Source: an uncultured Erysipelotrichaceae bacterium (GTDB lineage Bacteria > Bacillota_I > Bacilli_A > RF39 > UBA660). Taken from it: 45,869 bases of DNA. Below are positions 1-8,222 of this stretch, piece after piece. The stretch spans positions 1-45,869 of the forward strand of contig CACWLI010000012.1 in assembly GCA_902761685.1 (NCBI GenBank), read 5' to 3'. The first letter of the stretch is position 1. Each line of letters opens with the position of its first letter. The notes under the pieces were generated by a model, which saw nothing but the letters and a program-made list of their open reading frames with translations, ran no database searches and had not been told where the DNA came from. A program made the translations under genes and the position numbers.

Positions 1-219
1 TGCATTACATGATATATATCTTATTCCATTATTCTCTATAAAATCATTATTTATTACTCTCGTTATTGATGAACTATATACTAGTACATCTGTATTCTCG
101 TGTATTATTGTATATGTCTCTCTTAGTTTTACTAATGTCGCTAGTAAGCTTATTAATACTACACTTACTAATACTACACTTATTATTACTTCTATTAATG
201 TAAATCCTTTTTTATTCAT
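1..219 (-). CDS. Type IV pilin-like protein, 3' end beyond the window
   Basis: The first 73 codons are present and the gene runs off the left edge. The N-terminus MNKKGFTLIEVIISVVLVSV is a textbook class III signal of type IV prepilins: basic leader, Gly-Phe cleavage site, Glu at +5, then a hydrophobic helix. Such proteins are cut and N-methylated by a prepilin peptidase and assembled into pili or the competence pseudopilus. A ribosome site (AGGAG) lies 8-9 bases before the ATG, and the upstream pilin-like gene ends 3 bases away, so the two are cotranscribed. Whether this is a ComG-type DNA-uptake pseudopilin or part of an adhesive pilus cannot be told without the missing part and the ATPase or prepilin peptidase genes. 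Confidence 0.85.
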   Translation of the reverse strand, partial: MNKKGFTLIEVIISVVLVSVVLISLLATLVKLRETYTIIHENTDVLVYSSSITRVINNDFIENNGIRYISCNA

Positions 220-222
220 ATT

Positions 223-828
223 TTAATCTCCTAATTCTATTGAAGCATAATAATAATCTTTCTCGCTTCTTTTAAATACTCCAATCATATATTTTATTGG
301 TTTTGAACAGCTTGAAGATTCTCTACCGTTTGCGTATCTTGTTTCTCCAGTTTCAGTTGTTTGACCAGAATATGCAACATTATCATCATTACATTTTTTT
401 AATGATTTCATATATTCAATAGCACCATTATCATATGTTTTAACAGCTGTAGATTTTGATAGTTCACTTTTAATATCATCAACTACATATAAGTATTCAA
501 TATCTAAATCATCAAACAATTTTTCACAATTATATAATATTTGTGATGTTTTTTTACTATTAGAATTACATGTATCTTTACTTACTGCTAAATTAACACC
601 AAAGCTTCTTCCATTACATGTACTAGCACTACTATAATTACATAAATCATCAGTTCCTAGTGTAGATAATGCATATAATAAATACTTATCACTTGCTCTA
701 TCATAAAACTCTTTTTCTTTTGTTTTTCTAGCAACTAAAGAATAACTACTAAGTAACATCGCAAGGGATAGTGCAACTACCACTAAAACAACTATACTTT
801 CTACAAAAACAAAACCATCTTTTTTCAT
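223..828 (-). CDS. Type IV pilin-like protein (pseudopilin)
   Basis: This 201-residue protein starts MKKDGFVFVESIVVLVVVAL, a prepilin signal with Gly5-Phe6, Glu at +5 and a roughly 20-residue hydrophobic helix. It differs from the classical GFTLIE form. The rest is an extracellular region with several cysteines (around residues 62, 71, 87, 100, 146 and 174) that could form disulfides. The start has AGGAG inside the end of the preceding gene, 9 bases downstream of that gene's stop. I infer a minor pilin or ComGD/F-like pseudopilin. The globular part is not recognised. Confidence 0.75.
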   Translation of the reverse strand: MKKDGFVFVESIVVLVVVALSLAMLLSSYSLVARKTKEKEFYDRASDKYLLYALSTLGTDDLCNYSSASTCNGRSFGVNLAVSKDTCNSNSKKTSQILYNCEKLFDDLDIEYLYVVDDIKSELSKSTAVKTYDNGAIEYMKSLKKCNDDNVAYSGQTTETGETRYANGRESSSCSKPIKYMIGVFKRSEKDYYYASIELGD

Positions 829-837
829 ATTAATCTC

Positions 838-2091
838 CTATCTAACTTTAAATGGATTTTCATTTGTTCCGGTTCCTTCGCTAATAGAAACATTAGCTCT
901 AAGTGATATAACAGGAATAATATCATATGATTTTTTTACTGAATCTGCCATCATTGTTCCTTCATTATTAACATAAACAATTTTTGCTACATTATTATCA
1001 AATCCATAAGGAGTCATAGTCCAATAATTTGTTTTAGTAAACATATAATATCCCTCATTAATCATTCCATTATATCCACCATTATATAAATCATTTTCAC
1101 TTGTTAAATATCCACCTGCAAGAGCTACTTCTTGTGCTGTTATTAATCCAACAGGATAAAACAATAATTGATTTCCATTAATGTTATCAACAACATTAAA
1201 TCTATCATCTCTTGTATAAATACCATTTGAATTTTTAGTCCCTGGACATCTTAAAGTTACTTGATTTTTTATATTATCAACGTTATATATATTATGATCT
1301 TGATTATTCTTAAATACTGGTGTAATGCTTTTTGCTAAATATGTTCTATCATTACAATAAATAGCAGGTGATACACTATTAGAATATGATGTAGAAGTAT
1401 TTGGATTAATTTTATCTACAATATTATTTCTATACCAATCTTCTAATACTCTTTTAACTATACTTTGTGGATTAACATCATCTGCATTAAGTGTTTCAGA
1501 ACCAGTCTTATAAACATATCCAGTATAATTAGCTGAGTCATCTGAAGAATTAAATTGTACACTTTGTATGCTTCTTGGAGATTTTCCAGTGTTTTTAGCA
1601 ACTTCTACAACTTCATCCGTACTCATACACTTGTTATTTTGAAAAGGACCATTATACATTATTCTAATAGTTCCATCTTCATTAGTTCTTACTATTCTCC
1701 AACACATATTAGCAAAAACTAAATGATTTACATCAATTTGTCCTCTAAAGAAATAAATTCTATTTGATGCTCCATCTCCATTTTCATCTGTTATACTCAA
1801 ATCATCAGTATAGAATAATCCATTGCCATTAGAAAATGATTTATTAGCAATATTAATTGGATTAAAATGACTAGCTGGTGATGGTGTATTATATTCTAAT
1901 ACTTTATTAATTACAGATGATCTAACTCCTTGTGATTTACTTATATCTTCATCTATTTTAGTATCTATCGCTTCCATAAATTTATCTTTTTGCATATATG
2001 TATTTAAAATAGCTAACATTAAAAATAAAAATATAACTAAAAATGTATAAACCAAAGTCATTGAAATAAAACCTTTTTTATTCTTATTCAT
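838..2091 (-). CDS. Large pilin-like surface protein lacking the +5 glutamate
   Basis: This 417-residue protein starts MNKNKKGFISMTLVYTFLVI: a basic leader, Gly-Phe and one hydrophobic helix, as in prepilins, but residue +5 is Thr instead of Glu. Loss of Glu5 is known for tip-type minor pseudopilins (the GspK family), so this may sit at the pilus tip; that is inference. From about residue 75 there is a beta-rich extracellular domain containing FANMCWRIVRTNEDGTIRIM. I have seen similar motifs in surface proteins of uncultured gut Firmicutes, but I cannot name the domain. It has a good RBS (AAGGAG) and is the first gene of the three-pilin operon, downstream of the terminator of the 2159 gene. 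Confidence 0.7.
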   Translation of the reverse strand: MNKNKKGFISMTLVYTFLVIFLFLMLAILNTYMQKDKFMEAIDTKIDEDISKSQGVRSSVINKVLEYNTPSPASHFNPINIANKSFSNGNGLFYTDDLSITDENGDGASNRIYFFRGQIDVNHLVFANMCWRIVRTNEDGTIRIMYNGPFQNNKCMSTDEVVEVAKNTGKSPRSIQSVQFNSSDDSANYTGYVYKTGSETLNADDVNPQSIVKRVLEDWYRNNIVDKINPNTSTSYSNSVSPAIYCNDRTYLAKSITPVFKNNQDHNIYNVDNIKNQVTLRCPGTKNSNGIYTRDDRFNVVDNINGNQLLFYPVGLITAQEVALAGGYLTSENDLYNGGYNGMINEGYYMFTKTNYWTMTPYGFDNNVAKIVYVNNEGTMMADSVKKSYDIIPVISLRANVSISEGTGTNENPFKVR

Positions 2092-2128
2092 ATTAATAAC
2101 TCCTTATTATCTATTTTTAATTATATAA

Positions 2129-2160
2129 CAAAAAAAAATAAAAATCTACATAAGTAGATT
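2129..2160 (-). terminator. Intrinsic terminator after the YsxE-like gene
   Basis: A 7-bp stem (AATCTAC/GTAGATT, loop ATAA) at 2143-2160 overlaps the stop codon. It is followed on the minus strand by a T-rich tract. It separates the lon/SpoVID-like/YsxE-like block from the pilin genes. Confidence 0.65.
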
Positions 2161-2974
2161 ATTTATTTTGATTTACAATATTAATACTTTTAAAAATGTA
2201 ATTTATTGTATTTCTTATATTTCTACAATTAATTACTTCATTATCTATTTCATCTATTTTAGGTGGCATAGAAATTAGAATATTTAAAAGCATTTTTTCT
2301 TCTTCTAATAATTCATTTATTTCATTATATTTATTTAATAAATGATTAAAATCTAATTTAAAACCATCCCTTTTAAAAAATGTATATAAATCTAATACAG
2401 GAGTATCTACCATATAATTATCAAAACTTATAAGATAATTTTTATCCCCCTTAATAAAGTGATCTAATGATAAATTATTATGAATAATACATACCCTTTC
2501 CTTTGATTTGTTTTCAACTTTTCTAAACCATTTTTTTAGTGTATCTTTTGAATATTTTAACGAACTATCTATACATGAGTAATTTCTTGCAAGTAAATAG
2601 TGAGATGGTGACATATATATTTCATCTTCTATATTACTAATTAGATTTTCATAGTATTTTTTTAAATATTCAATATTAGAAGATATCTTATCGTATATTG
2701 TTCTATATTTGTTTTTACTAACATCTTTAAATTCTAATGTTTTATTATGTAGAGTTGCAACTGTTTTAATAAATTCTTCTCCAAATATTATTTCTTTAGT
2801 ATTTTTATTTTCTATATACGCACTTTCAATATACTCTTCACTAACATTTAATACTTTTGGATAATTATTAAATTCTTTTGAATCTAAATAATCATATAAT
2901 TCTAATAATCTATCATTTTTCTTTTTTATTACTTTATTATCTTTTATAGTAACACTATTTATCTTTTTATTCAT
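2159..2974 (-). CDS. CotS/YsxE-like spore coat kinase homologue, probably catalytically dead
   Basis: This 271-residue protein has the C-lobe layout of aminoglycoside-phosphotransferase-like kinases (CotS/YutH/YsxE family). A catalytic-loop-like segment IIHNNLSLDHF (near residue 163) is followed about 15 residues later by ISFDNY. In active relatives these read HxD and DFD; here the catalytic Asp is Asn and the first metal-binding Asp is Ser, so I infer a pseudokinase. The ATG overlaps the end of the SpoVID-like gene by 8 bases (ATGAATAA) and has no strong RBS, suggesting translational coupling. In Bacillus subtilis ysxE follows spoVID directly and lonA lies nearby; the same order here is the best support. 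Sequence similarity alone is weak. Confidence 0.6.
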   Translation of the reverse strand: MNKKINSVTIKDNKVIKKKNDRLLELYDYLDSKEFNNYPKVLNVSEEYIESAYIENKNTKEIIFGEEFIKTVATLHNKTLEFKDVSKNKYRTIYDKISSNIEYLKKYYENLISNIEDEIYMSPSHYLLARNYSCIDSSLKYSKDTLKKWFRKVENKSKERVCIIHNNLSLDHFIKGDKNYLISFDNYMVDTPVLDLYTFFKRDGFKLDFNHLLNKYNEINELLEEEKMLLNILISMPPKIDEIDNEVINCRNIRNTINYIFKSINIVNQNK

Positions 2975-3608
2975 CAAAACTAGGTATTATAATTTTATCT
3001 CCTTCATTTATTTCATTTATATTATTATATTCATTTAATTCTTCTTTACTAATATTATATTTATTACATATTTTTTCAAGAGTATCTCCTTGTCTTACAA
3101 TATATATTTTATATGTGTAATATTTATTATCATTATTAATGATTGTATTTGTTATATTGTTAATATTAGTATCAATATCTACTTTTGTTTCATTTCCAAT
3201 TATATTTTCTTCTTTTATCTCTATTTCATTTTCACTTTCATTATTAAAGTATTCCTCTATTAATTCATCATCCTTATCTTCTTCTTTTGTTTCTTCTTCA
3301 CAAGATAATTCAAGATTAATATTTACATTTAATATATCTTTTAATACTTCATACTTAAAATCATCTATTTCTATTTTAATAGTATCTTTATTTATTTTTT
3401 TAGTTAAAGCAATAGAAAATGGTATTTTATAATAAAAATCCTCTTCAAGTACACTTGCTTCAGTCATTTTATAAGAACCAGATAAAAATACATTTCCCTC
3501 AATTATATCATCTTTAATTTTATAATCATGTTCTAAATTAATGTTTGTTATTTCACCAATTTTAGTTTTAAATAAAATATCCTTTTTTAATGGAATAATT
3601 TCTTTCAT
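2967..3608 (-). CDS. SpoVID-like protein: beta-rich N-terminal domain, acidic linker, C-terminal LysM
   Basis: This 213-residue protein has an N-terminal domain (about 1-105) rich in alternating beta strands. An acidic low-complexity linker (about 106-165, runs of E/D/N) follows. A C-terminal LysM domain (about 166-213) has the YIVRQGDTLEKICNKYNIS signature. This matches the layout of SpoVID, the protein that encases the coat around the forespore, though Bacillus SpoVID is more than twice as long. There is no signal peptide, consistent with a cytosolic/mother-cell protein rather than a wall enzyme. RBS AAAGGAG precedes the ATG. It lies just downstream of lon and upstream of a YsxE-like gene, as in the Bacillus lonA-hem-spoVID-ysxE region. 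Other readings include a generic LysM protein. Confidence 0.6.
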   Translation of the reverse strand: MKEIIPLKKDILFKTKIGEITNINLEHDYKIKDDIIEGNVFLSGSYKMTEASVLEEDFYYKIPFSIALTKKINKDTIKIEIDDFKYEVLKDILNVNINLELSCEEETKEEDKDDELIEEYFNNESENEIEIKEENIIGNETKVDIDTNINNITNTIINNDNKYYTYKIYIVRQGDTLEKICNKYNISKEELNEYNNINEINEGDKIIIPSFDE

Positions 3609-3635
3609 ATATTCTCCTTTCTTTAAAATATATGA

Positions 3636-3667
3636 AAAGAAATATTCCTTTATGAGAATATTTCTTT
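3636..3667 (-). terminator. Hairpin at the 3' end of lon
   Basis: A perfect 12-bp stem (AAAGAAATATTC / GAATATTTCTTT, 8-base loop) straddles the lon stop codon. The following tract TCATATATTTT is only weakly U-rich. It may be a leaky terminator or mRNA-stabilising stem between lon and the SpoVID-like gene. Confidence 0.5.
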
Positions 3668-5968
3668 ATAAATTTCACTATAATTTGAAACAGGAACAAA
3701 AGTAATACTGTCTTTTAAGTCTTGTTCTAATAATTCAATTTCATTTTCATTATCTTTAGGAATAAATAATATAGTAATATTATTTCTTTTAGCAGCAATT
3801 GCTTTTTCTTTTATTCCTCCTACTTTTAATATATCTCCCTTTAATGATATTTCACCACTCATGGATATATTATTTGGGATTTTAACATTCTTTATAAGTG
3901 ATAATAATATAGTAATAATAGATGATCCAGCAGAAGGTCCATCTTTTGCTATACCAGCTTCTGTAAAATGAATATGTAAATCATTTTTTAAGAAGAAATC
4001 TTCTGGTATTTTAAAATAACTTGCATTACTTTTTAAATAACTTATTGCTACAGTTATACTTTCTTTAGTAACTTCTCCAAGAGAACCTGTATATGTAACA
4101 CATCCATTTCCTTTAAATGATGAGCATTCAATATCAAGAGAAGTTCCACCAAGTGATGAACTTGCTACTGCATGAATAACTCCTGGATGCTTAATTTCTT
4201 TAACACTATCACTACTCATAATTTCTTTATCTAAATACTTATTTAAATCTGTACTTTTAATTCTAACTGATGAAATTCTTTTAGATGATTTTATATGTTC
4301 TGTTATAATTTTTCTAACAATTTTATTTAAACATCTTTCTAATTCTCTTACACCAGCTTCATTTGTATACTCATTAATAATTTTTTCAATAGCATCTCTA
4401 TCAAATTTAAATATGTTATTTTTAAGACCATGTTTTTTCATCATATTTGGAATTATATAATTTTCACAAATAAAAACCTTCTCATTAGTTGAATATCCAG
4501 ATAAATTAATAATTTCAAGTCTATCAAGAAGTGGAATTGGAATAGAACTAATATCGTTAGCTGTTAATATAAACAAAATATTACTTAAATCTATTTCTTC
4601 ATCTATATAATTATCAACAAATCTTTTATTTTGACTTACGTCTAATATATCTAGTAATGTTGAAGCAGGATCACCTTTATAATCTTTTTTAAGTTTATCA
4701 ACTTCATCAAGTAAAAACACAGGATTATTACTTCCACATTTAATTAATGAAGTTACTATTTTACCTGGGTTTGATCCAATATAAGCTCTTCTGTGTCCTA
4801 TTAAATCAGCAGAATCACTCATACCTCCAAGTGATATTTTAACAAAATTTCTATTTAATGCTTTTGAAATAGATTCAGCAAATGTTGTTTTTCCTACTCC
4901 AGGAGGACCAACTAAACAAATGATAGGACTATTAACTTCATCAGTCATACTTTTAACAGCCATATATTCAATAATTCTATTTTTTGCTTCATCCATAGCA
5001 TAATGTGTTGAATTTAATTTCTTTTCTATTTTAATTAAATCTTTTTCATCACGAGTTTGTTTATACCAAGGTACTTCAAGTAAATAATCAATATAATTTC
5101 TAATTATTCCAGCATCTGGACTCATTTCACTAGATGCATCATATCTATCAATTTCACTTAATAATTTAGTTTTAATTCTACTAGGAAAATTATCAGAATT
5201 AACTCTATCTCTTAAATTAATTACTTCTTCAGCTTTAGATAATGACTCACCAAGTTCATCTTTTATAACTTTTAATTTTTCTTTTAAAATATATTCTTTT
5301 TCTGAATCATCTAAAGTTTTCTTAATTTGATTTTCAATATGACTTTCAAGATCTATAACAGCACTTTCAATTGCAATTTCTTTTATTAATGTTTTACTTC
5401 TACTAATTGGTGAACTATCTAACATTAAAGATAATTTTTTTTCAAAAGAAAGAGATAAAAAACCGCCAATTAAATCAGTTAATTTATCAAGTGTAATACC
5501 TGGTCTAATTTGAGACATAATAGAATTAGTAACAAAAGGATTTTTATTAACATAAGCATCTAATTCACTCATTAATTTTCTAGAGTAAGCAGTTGTTTCT
5601 ATCTCACTTTCAGTATTATCTATATTAGTAATAATACTATCTAAAACTTCTTCTTCATTTGAATAATTAACATAACTAATTACTTTAACTCTATATAATC
5701 CAGAAATAATTATTCTCATATTTCCATTTGGAAGTTCAATAACACTTTTAATCTTTCCAACAATACCTATTCTAGGTAAATCAGAGGTATCTGGTTTTTC
5801 TTCAAGAGAATTTAGGGGGCAAACGACTAATACTTCACTATCGTGGTAAAGCTTTGATATTTCAGTAACTTTTTTGCTTACACTACTCTTTATTTCTACT
5901 CTTACATCTTGGTAAGGTAATAGAACAAGGTTTTTAAGTAATATGACAGGTAAATTACTTTTTATCAT
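3650..5968 (-). CDS. lon: ATP-dependent Lon protease
   Basis: This 772-residue, full-length LonA degrades misfolded and regulatory proteins in the cytoplasm. Domains in order: N-terminal substrate-binding LON domain (about 1-200), coiled coil (about 205-255), AAA+ module with Walker A GPPGVGKT at 354-361 and Walker B VFLLDEVD near 417-424, and the C-terminal Ser-Lys protease domain. The catalytic serine lies in KDGPSAGSS (Ser679) and the lysine in GGIKEK (Lys722). Spacing and motifs are those of the standard enzyme. The start has a strong RBS (AAGGAGG). A consensus promoter lies just upstream, so lon heads its operon. I saw no CtsR or CIRCE operator. Confidence 0.97.
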   Translation of the reverse strand: MIKSNLPVILLKNLVLLPYQDVRVEIKSSVSKKVTEISKLYHDSEVLVVCPLNSLEEKPDTSDLPRIGIVGKIKSVIELPNGNMRIIISGLYRVKVISYVNYSNEEEVLDSIITNIDNTESEIETTAYSRKLMSELDAYVNKNPFVTNSIMSQIRPGITLDKLTDLIGGFLSLSFEKKLSLMLDSSPISRSKTLIKEIAIESAVIDLESHIENQIKKTLDDSEKEYILKEKLKVIKDELGESLSKAEEVINLRDRVNSDNFPSRIKTKLLSEIDRYDASSEMSPDAGIIRNYIDYLLEVPWYKQTRDEKDLIKIEKKLNSTHYAMDEAKNRIIEYMAVKSMTDEVNSPIICLVGPPGVGKTTFAESISKALNRNFVKISLGGMSDSADLIGHRRAYIGSNPGKIVTSLIKCGSNNPVFLLDEVDKLKKDYKGDPASTLLDILDVSQNKRFVDNYIDEEIDLSNILFILTANDISSIPIPLLDRLEIINLSGYSTNEKVFICENYIIPNMMKKHGLKNNIFKFDRDAIEKIINEYTNEAGVRELERCLNKIVRKIITEHIKSSKRISSVRIKSTDLNKYLDKEIMSSDSVKEIKHPGVIHAVASSSLGGTSLDIECSSFKGNGCVTYTGSLGEVTKESITVAISYLKSNASYFKIPEDFFLKNDLHIHFTEAGIAKDGPSAGSSIITILLSLIKNVKIPNNISMSGEISLKGDILKVGGIKEKAIAAKRNNITILFIPKDNENEIELLEQDLKDSITFVPVSNYSEIYKEIFS

Positions 5969-5995
5969 GTGTGCCTCCTTGCCTTATGGGTATTT

Positions 5996-6024
5996 ATTAT
6001 AAGAGCAATTTAATTAAATGTAAA
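5996..6024 (-). promoter_or_regulatory. Sigma-A promoter of lon
   Basis: The minus strand reads TTTACA, a 17-base spacer, then TATAAT (5996-6001), about 30 bases before the lon ATG. Just upstream a 12-bp inverted repeat (6030-6041 with 6049-6060) could be an operator or a second terminator for the 6161 gene. Confidence 0.75.
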
Positions 6025-6128
6025 TAAAAAAATGAAAAAAAATTATTATTTTTTTCATTTATGTTTTTTTTGCTATTTTTTTATACTTTAAAAAAATATT
6101 TTTTTAAAAAAGTCAATATTTTTTTAAT

Positions 6129-6149
6129 AAAAAAACATTTAAATGTTTT
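6129..6149 (-). terminator. Terminator of the 6161 gene
   Basis: The palindrome AAAACATTTAAATGTTTT (6132-6149) is followed on the minus strand by a run of T, 12 bases after the stop codon. Confidence 0.55.
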
Positions 6150-6160
6150 AAATGCTTTTA

Positions 6161-6892
6161 TTAATTATTTTCTACAACTTCTACAATTTTTGATGTACTA
6201 GTTAAACTGGTTTCATCAGTTAATACTCTACCATCTTTTGTTTTAATATAAACTGTTGGAAGTGTTGTTTGAGCTTCATCATCTAAATTAAAATTATTAT
6301 CAACTACAGCAATTGCAGTAGCGTCAGTTACTTCTAAATCAATAGCTGTTCCTTTATAATTCTCTTTTACATTATTTAAATCATCTTCAATTTTAAAAAC
6401 TTTTCCATTTCCTGTTAATATATAAGTTACTAGTGTACCATTTCCTTGAACACTAAGTCCTACTCCAAGAGAAACTGCATTATTTATTCCATCAACTACA
6501 TATGAAGTATTTTCTCCATTTAATATATTAACAACAACTCCTCCATTATTAATGCGAGCTACTATATCAGCCACTCCATCTCCATCATCATTTGTGGCTT
6601 CAGTTTTATTATCAAAATTTAACTTAGATAATTTTTCGCTTAATTTGTTAATTTTAACAACTGGAAAATTATTTGAAACTATATCATTAGATTCTTCTAC
6701 TACTACAGGTTGTGTAATTGTATTTGCTTTAACAGGATTTTGTTCTTTATAATCTGTTAAATCAGCAACATTGCTTCCTTTTAAAATCATTAAATAAGCA
6801 ATAAATCCTGCACTAATTAATAATAGTATTGCAAGTACAATTGATAGCGTTTTATAATTAACTTCTGTTTTTTCTTTATTAATATTTTTCAT
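6161..6892 (-). CDS. Membrane-anchored extracytoplasmic protein, function unknown
   Basis: I do not recognise this family. The 243-residue protein has a short basic cytoplasmic N-terminus, one transmembrane helix (about residues 16-36) and an extracellular region. A Ser/Thr/Val-rich linker (to about 75) is followed by a beta-rich domain. Near residue 102 the segment NDDGDGVADI resembles a calcium-binding DxDxDG loop, as in EF-hand or dockerin motifs. It is bounded by its own promoter and a terminator, so it is probably monocistronic. RBS AAAGAGG. Confidence 0.7.
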   Translation of the reverse strand: MKNINKEKTEVNYKTLSIVLAILLLISAGFIAYLMILKGSNVADLTDYKEQNPVKANTITQPVVVEESNDIVSNNFPVVKINKLSEKLSKLNFDNKTEATNDDGDGVADIVARINNGGVVVNILNGENTSYVVDGINNAVSLGVGLSVQGNGTLVTYILTGNGKVFKIEDDLNNVKENYKGTAIDLEVTDATAIAVVDNNFNLDDEAQTTLPTVYIKTKDGRVLTDETSLTSTSKIVEVVENN

Positions 6893-6919
6893 TTTTTTTA
6901 CACCTCTTTATCCTAATAA

Positions 6920-6948
6920 ATAATATCATATATAGTAATCCTTTTCAA
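6920..6948 (-). promoter_or_regulatory. Promoter of the 6161 gene
   Basis: The minus strand reads TTGAAA, 17 bases, then TATTAT (6920-6925), about 28 bases before the ATG. Confidence 0.7.
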
Positions 6949-6952
6949 TAAA

Positions 6953-6981
6953 ACAAAAAAGATTTGAACTATTCAAATCTT
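6953..6981 (-). terminator. Terminator of the zinc-ribbon gene
   Basis: A stem AAGATTTGAA/TTCAAATCTT with a 3-base loop (6959-6981) is followed on the minus strand by TTTTTTG and more T. It overlaps the stop codon of the upstream gene. Confidence 0.85.
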
Positions 6982-7267
6982 AAAATTTTGGAACTTTCTT
7001 TATTTGAACAGGAACTACTTCAACCTCATATGTATATTCCTTTTTTCCACACTTAGGACAATATCTACTCCATCTATCTTTATTTGTATATCTTCCAGTG
7101 CCTACTTCAATATACCATATATCAACTCCTTGAGCTTCAATTTCTTCTCTCATTATTTCTACTCTTTCTGGATCATATACTACTTTTTCCCATTCATGTT
7201 TACATAAATATTGTTCTCTTTTTAATTTTTTAATTTCTTCTTCTAATTCTTCAATTCTACTTTTCAT
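6980..7267 (-). CDS. Small coiled-coil/zinc-ribbon protein, function unknown
   Basis: This 95-residue protein starts at MKSRIEELEEE. That ATG has AAAGAGG at good spacing, whereas an in-frame start further upstream has none. Residues 1-18 are a short charged coiled coil. Later come a CKHEW segment (Cys and His near 21-23) and a CPKCG knuckle (near 70-74), which could bind one zinc ion together. The family is not recognised. It lies downstream of rbgA (79 bases) and ends in a clear terminator. Confidence 0.7.
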   Translation of the reverse strand: MKSRIEELEEEIKKLKREQYLCKHEWEKVVYDPERVEIMREEIEAQGVDIWYIEVGTGRYTNKDRWSRYCPKCGKKEYTYEVEVVPVQIKKVPKF

Positions 7268-7346
7268 AAAACCTCTTTTTAATAAAATGTTATTAACATT
7301 TTCTAATATCATTATATTAAAAACAATACTGATTGTCAATAAAAAA

Positions 7347-8207
7347 CTACATTCTATCGAATGTAATTCCTTTAATTTTTTCTTGTTTAATTGAGTTAAC
7401 TATATTTAAGCTTACTCTCTCGTAGTCTACTTCTCCTCTTATTGGAATATTCTTAAATTTAGAAATCTTTTCAAAACACTCTTCTACTTCATCATCTTCA
7501 TAATAATCAATTCCAAATTCTCTTTTTAAAACATCTGTATAATACTTATCTAACATTTTTAATATATGAATACCAATATCTTCTATAGTAAGTATTTCTT
7601 CTTTAATAATTGTCATACTTGCTAAATTTAATGCTTGATTTTGATCTTCAAATTTTGGCCATAATATACCAGGAGTATCTACTAAATCCATATAATCATT
7701 TACTCTAATTGTGCTTAAATTTTTAGTAACACCAGGTTTATTACCAATTCCTACTACATTTTTACCAACTAATCTATTTATTAAAGTACTCTTTCCAACA
7801 TTAGGTACACCTACCACAATACATTTAGCTTTTTTAGGAAGTAAACCTTTACTTTTTCTTTTATCGTTAACTTCTATCATTAATTTTTTAACTTCTTCAA
7901 TTACTTTCTTATAGTCATTTGAATTTTTAGTATCACTAGTAACAACTATACTTCCATCTTTCTTATATTTTTCCATCCATTTATTTGTTTCATTTGTGTC
8001 ACATAAATCATATTTACCAAAAACAATTATACTTTGTTTTCCATTAGTTAGTTTTTTTAAATCAGGAATTCTAGATGAAAAAGGTATTCTAGAATCTACT
8101 ACTTCTATAACTATATCTACATTTGATATTATTTCACTTATTTCTCTTTTTGTTTTATGCATATGACCAGGATAGTATTGTATTATTTTTCCTTTATTTT
8201 CATTCAT
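7347..8207 (-). CDS. rbgA: Ribosome biogenesis GTPase RbgA (YlqF)
   Basis: This circularly permuted GTPase helps late assembly of the 50S subunit. The motif order G4-G1-G3 is seen: IIVFGKYDL (G4 position), GVPNVGKST (P-loop, about residue 136) and DTPG. The N-terminal YYPGHMHKTKREI is typical of the family. An unusual feature is that the guanine-specificity motif NKxD reads GKYD, having lost the Asn. The start chosen is the ATG 9 bases after GGAG; a TTG lies further upstream with no room for an RBS. It is 286 residues, normal length. It immediately follows the HEPN-type gene, whose insertion may have separated rbgA from its original upstream neighbour; elsewhere it usually sits near lepB and rplS, which here lie about 11 kb away. 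Confidence 0.93.
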   Translation of the reverse strand: MNENKGKIIQYYPGHMHKTKREISEIISNVDIVIEVVDSRIPFSSRIPDLKKLTNGKQSIIVFGKYDLCDTNETNKWMEKYKKDGSIVVTSDTKNSNDYKKVIEEVKKLMIEVNDKRKSKGLLPKKAKCIVVGVPNVGKSTLINRLVGKNVVGIGNKPGVTKNLSTIRVNDYMDLVDTPGILWPKFEDQNQALNLASMTIIKEEILTIEDIGIHILKMLDKYYTDVLKREFGIDYYEDDEVEECFEKISKFKNIPIRGEVDYERVSLNIVNSIKQEKIKGITFDRM

Positions 8208-8222
8208 TTGGAACAACTCCTT
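8198..8222. repeat. 25-bp direct repeat, copy 1 (rbgA start region)
   Basis: This copy is identical over 25 bases to 10591-10615 and has one mismatch to 8950-8974. The core is CATTTGGAACAACTCC on the plus strand. It carries the RBS and first codons of rbgA. With copies 2 and 3 it brackets the HEPN/RhuM accessory genes. Confidence 0.9.

Noticed and set aside
5969..6024. CtsR or CIRCE heat-shock operator upstream of lon
   Set aside because: Neither the CtsR heptad tandem nor the CIRCE inverted repeat is present; only a consensus sigma-A promoter was found.
7268..7339. N-terminal extension of the zinc-ribbon protein
   Set aside because: The upstream start has no RBS, while the ATG at 7267 has AAAGAGG at good spacing.
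8208..8216. TTG start giving MFQ before rbgA (and the similar MIQ before the HEPN-type gene)
   Set aside because: The TTG is joined to the GGAG itself, with no spacing; the ATG 9 bases downstream is correctly placed.
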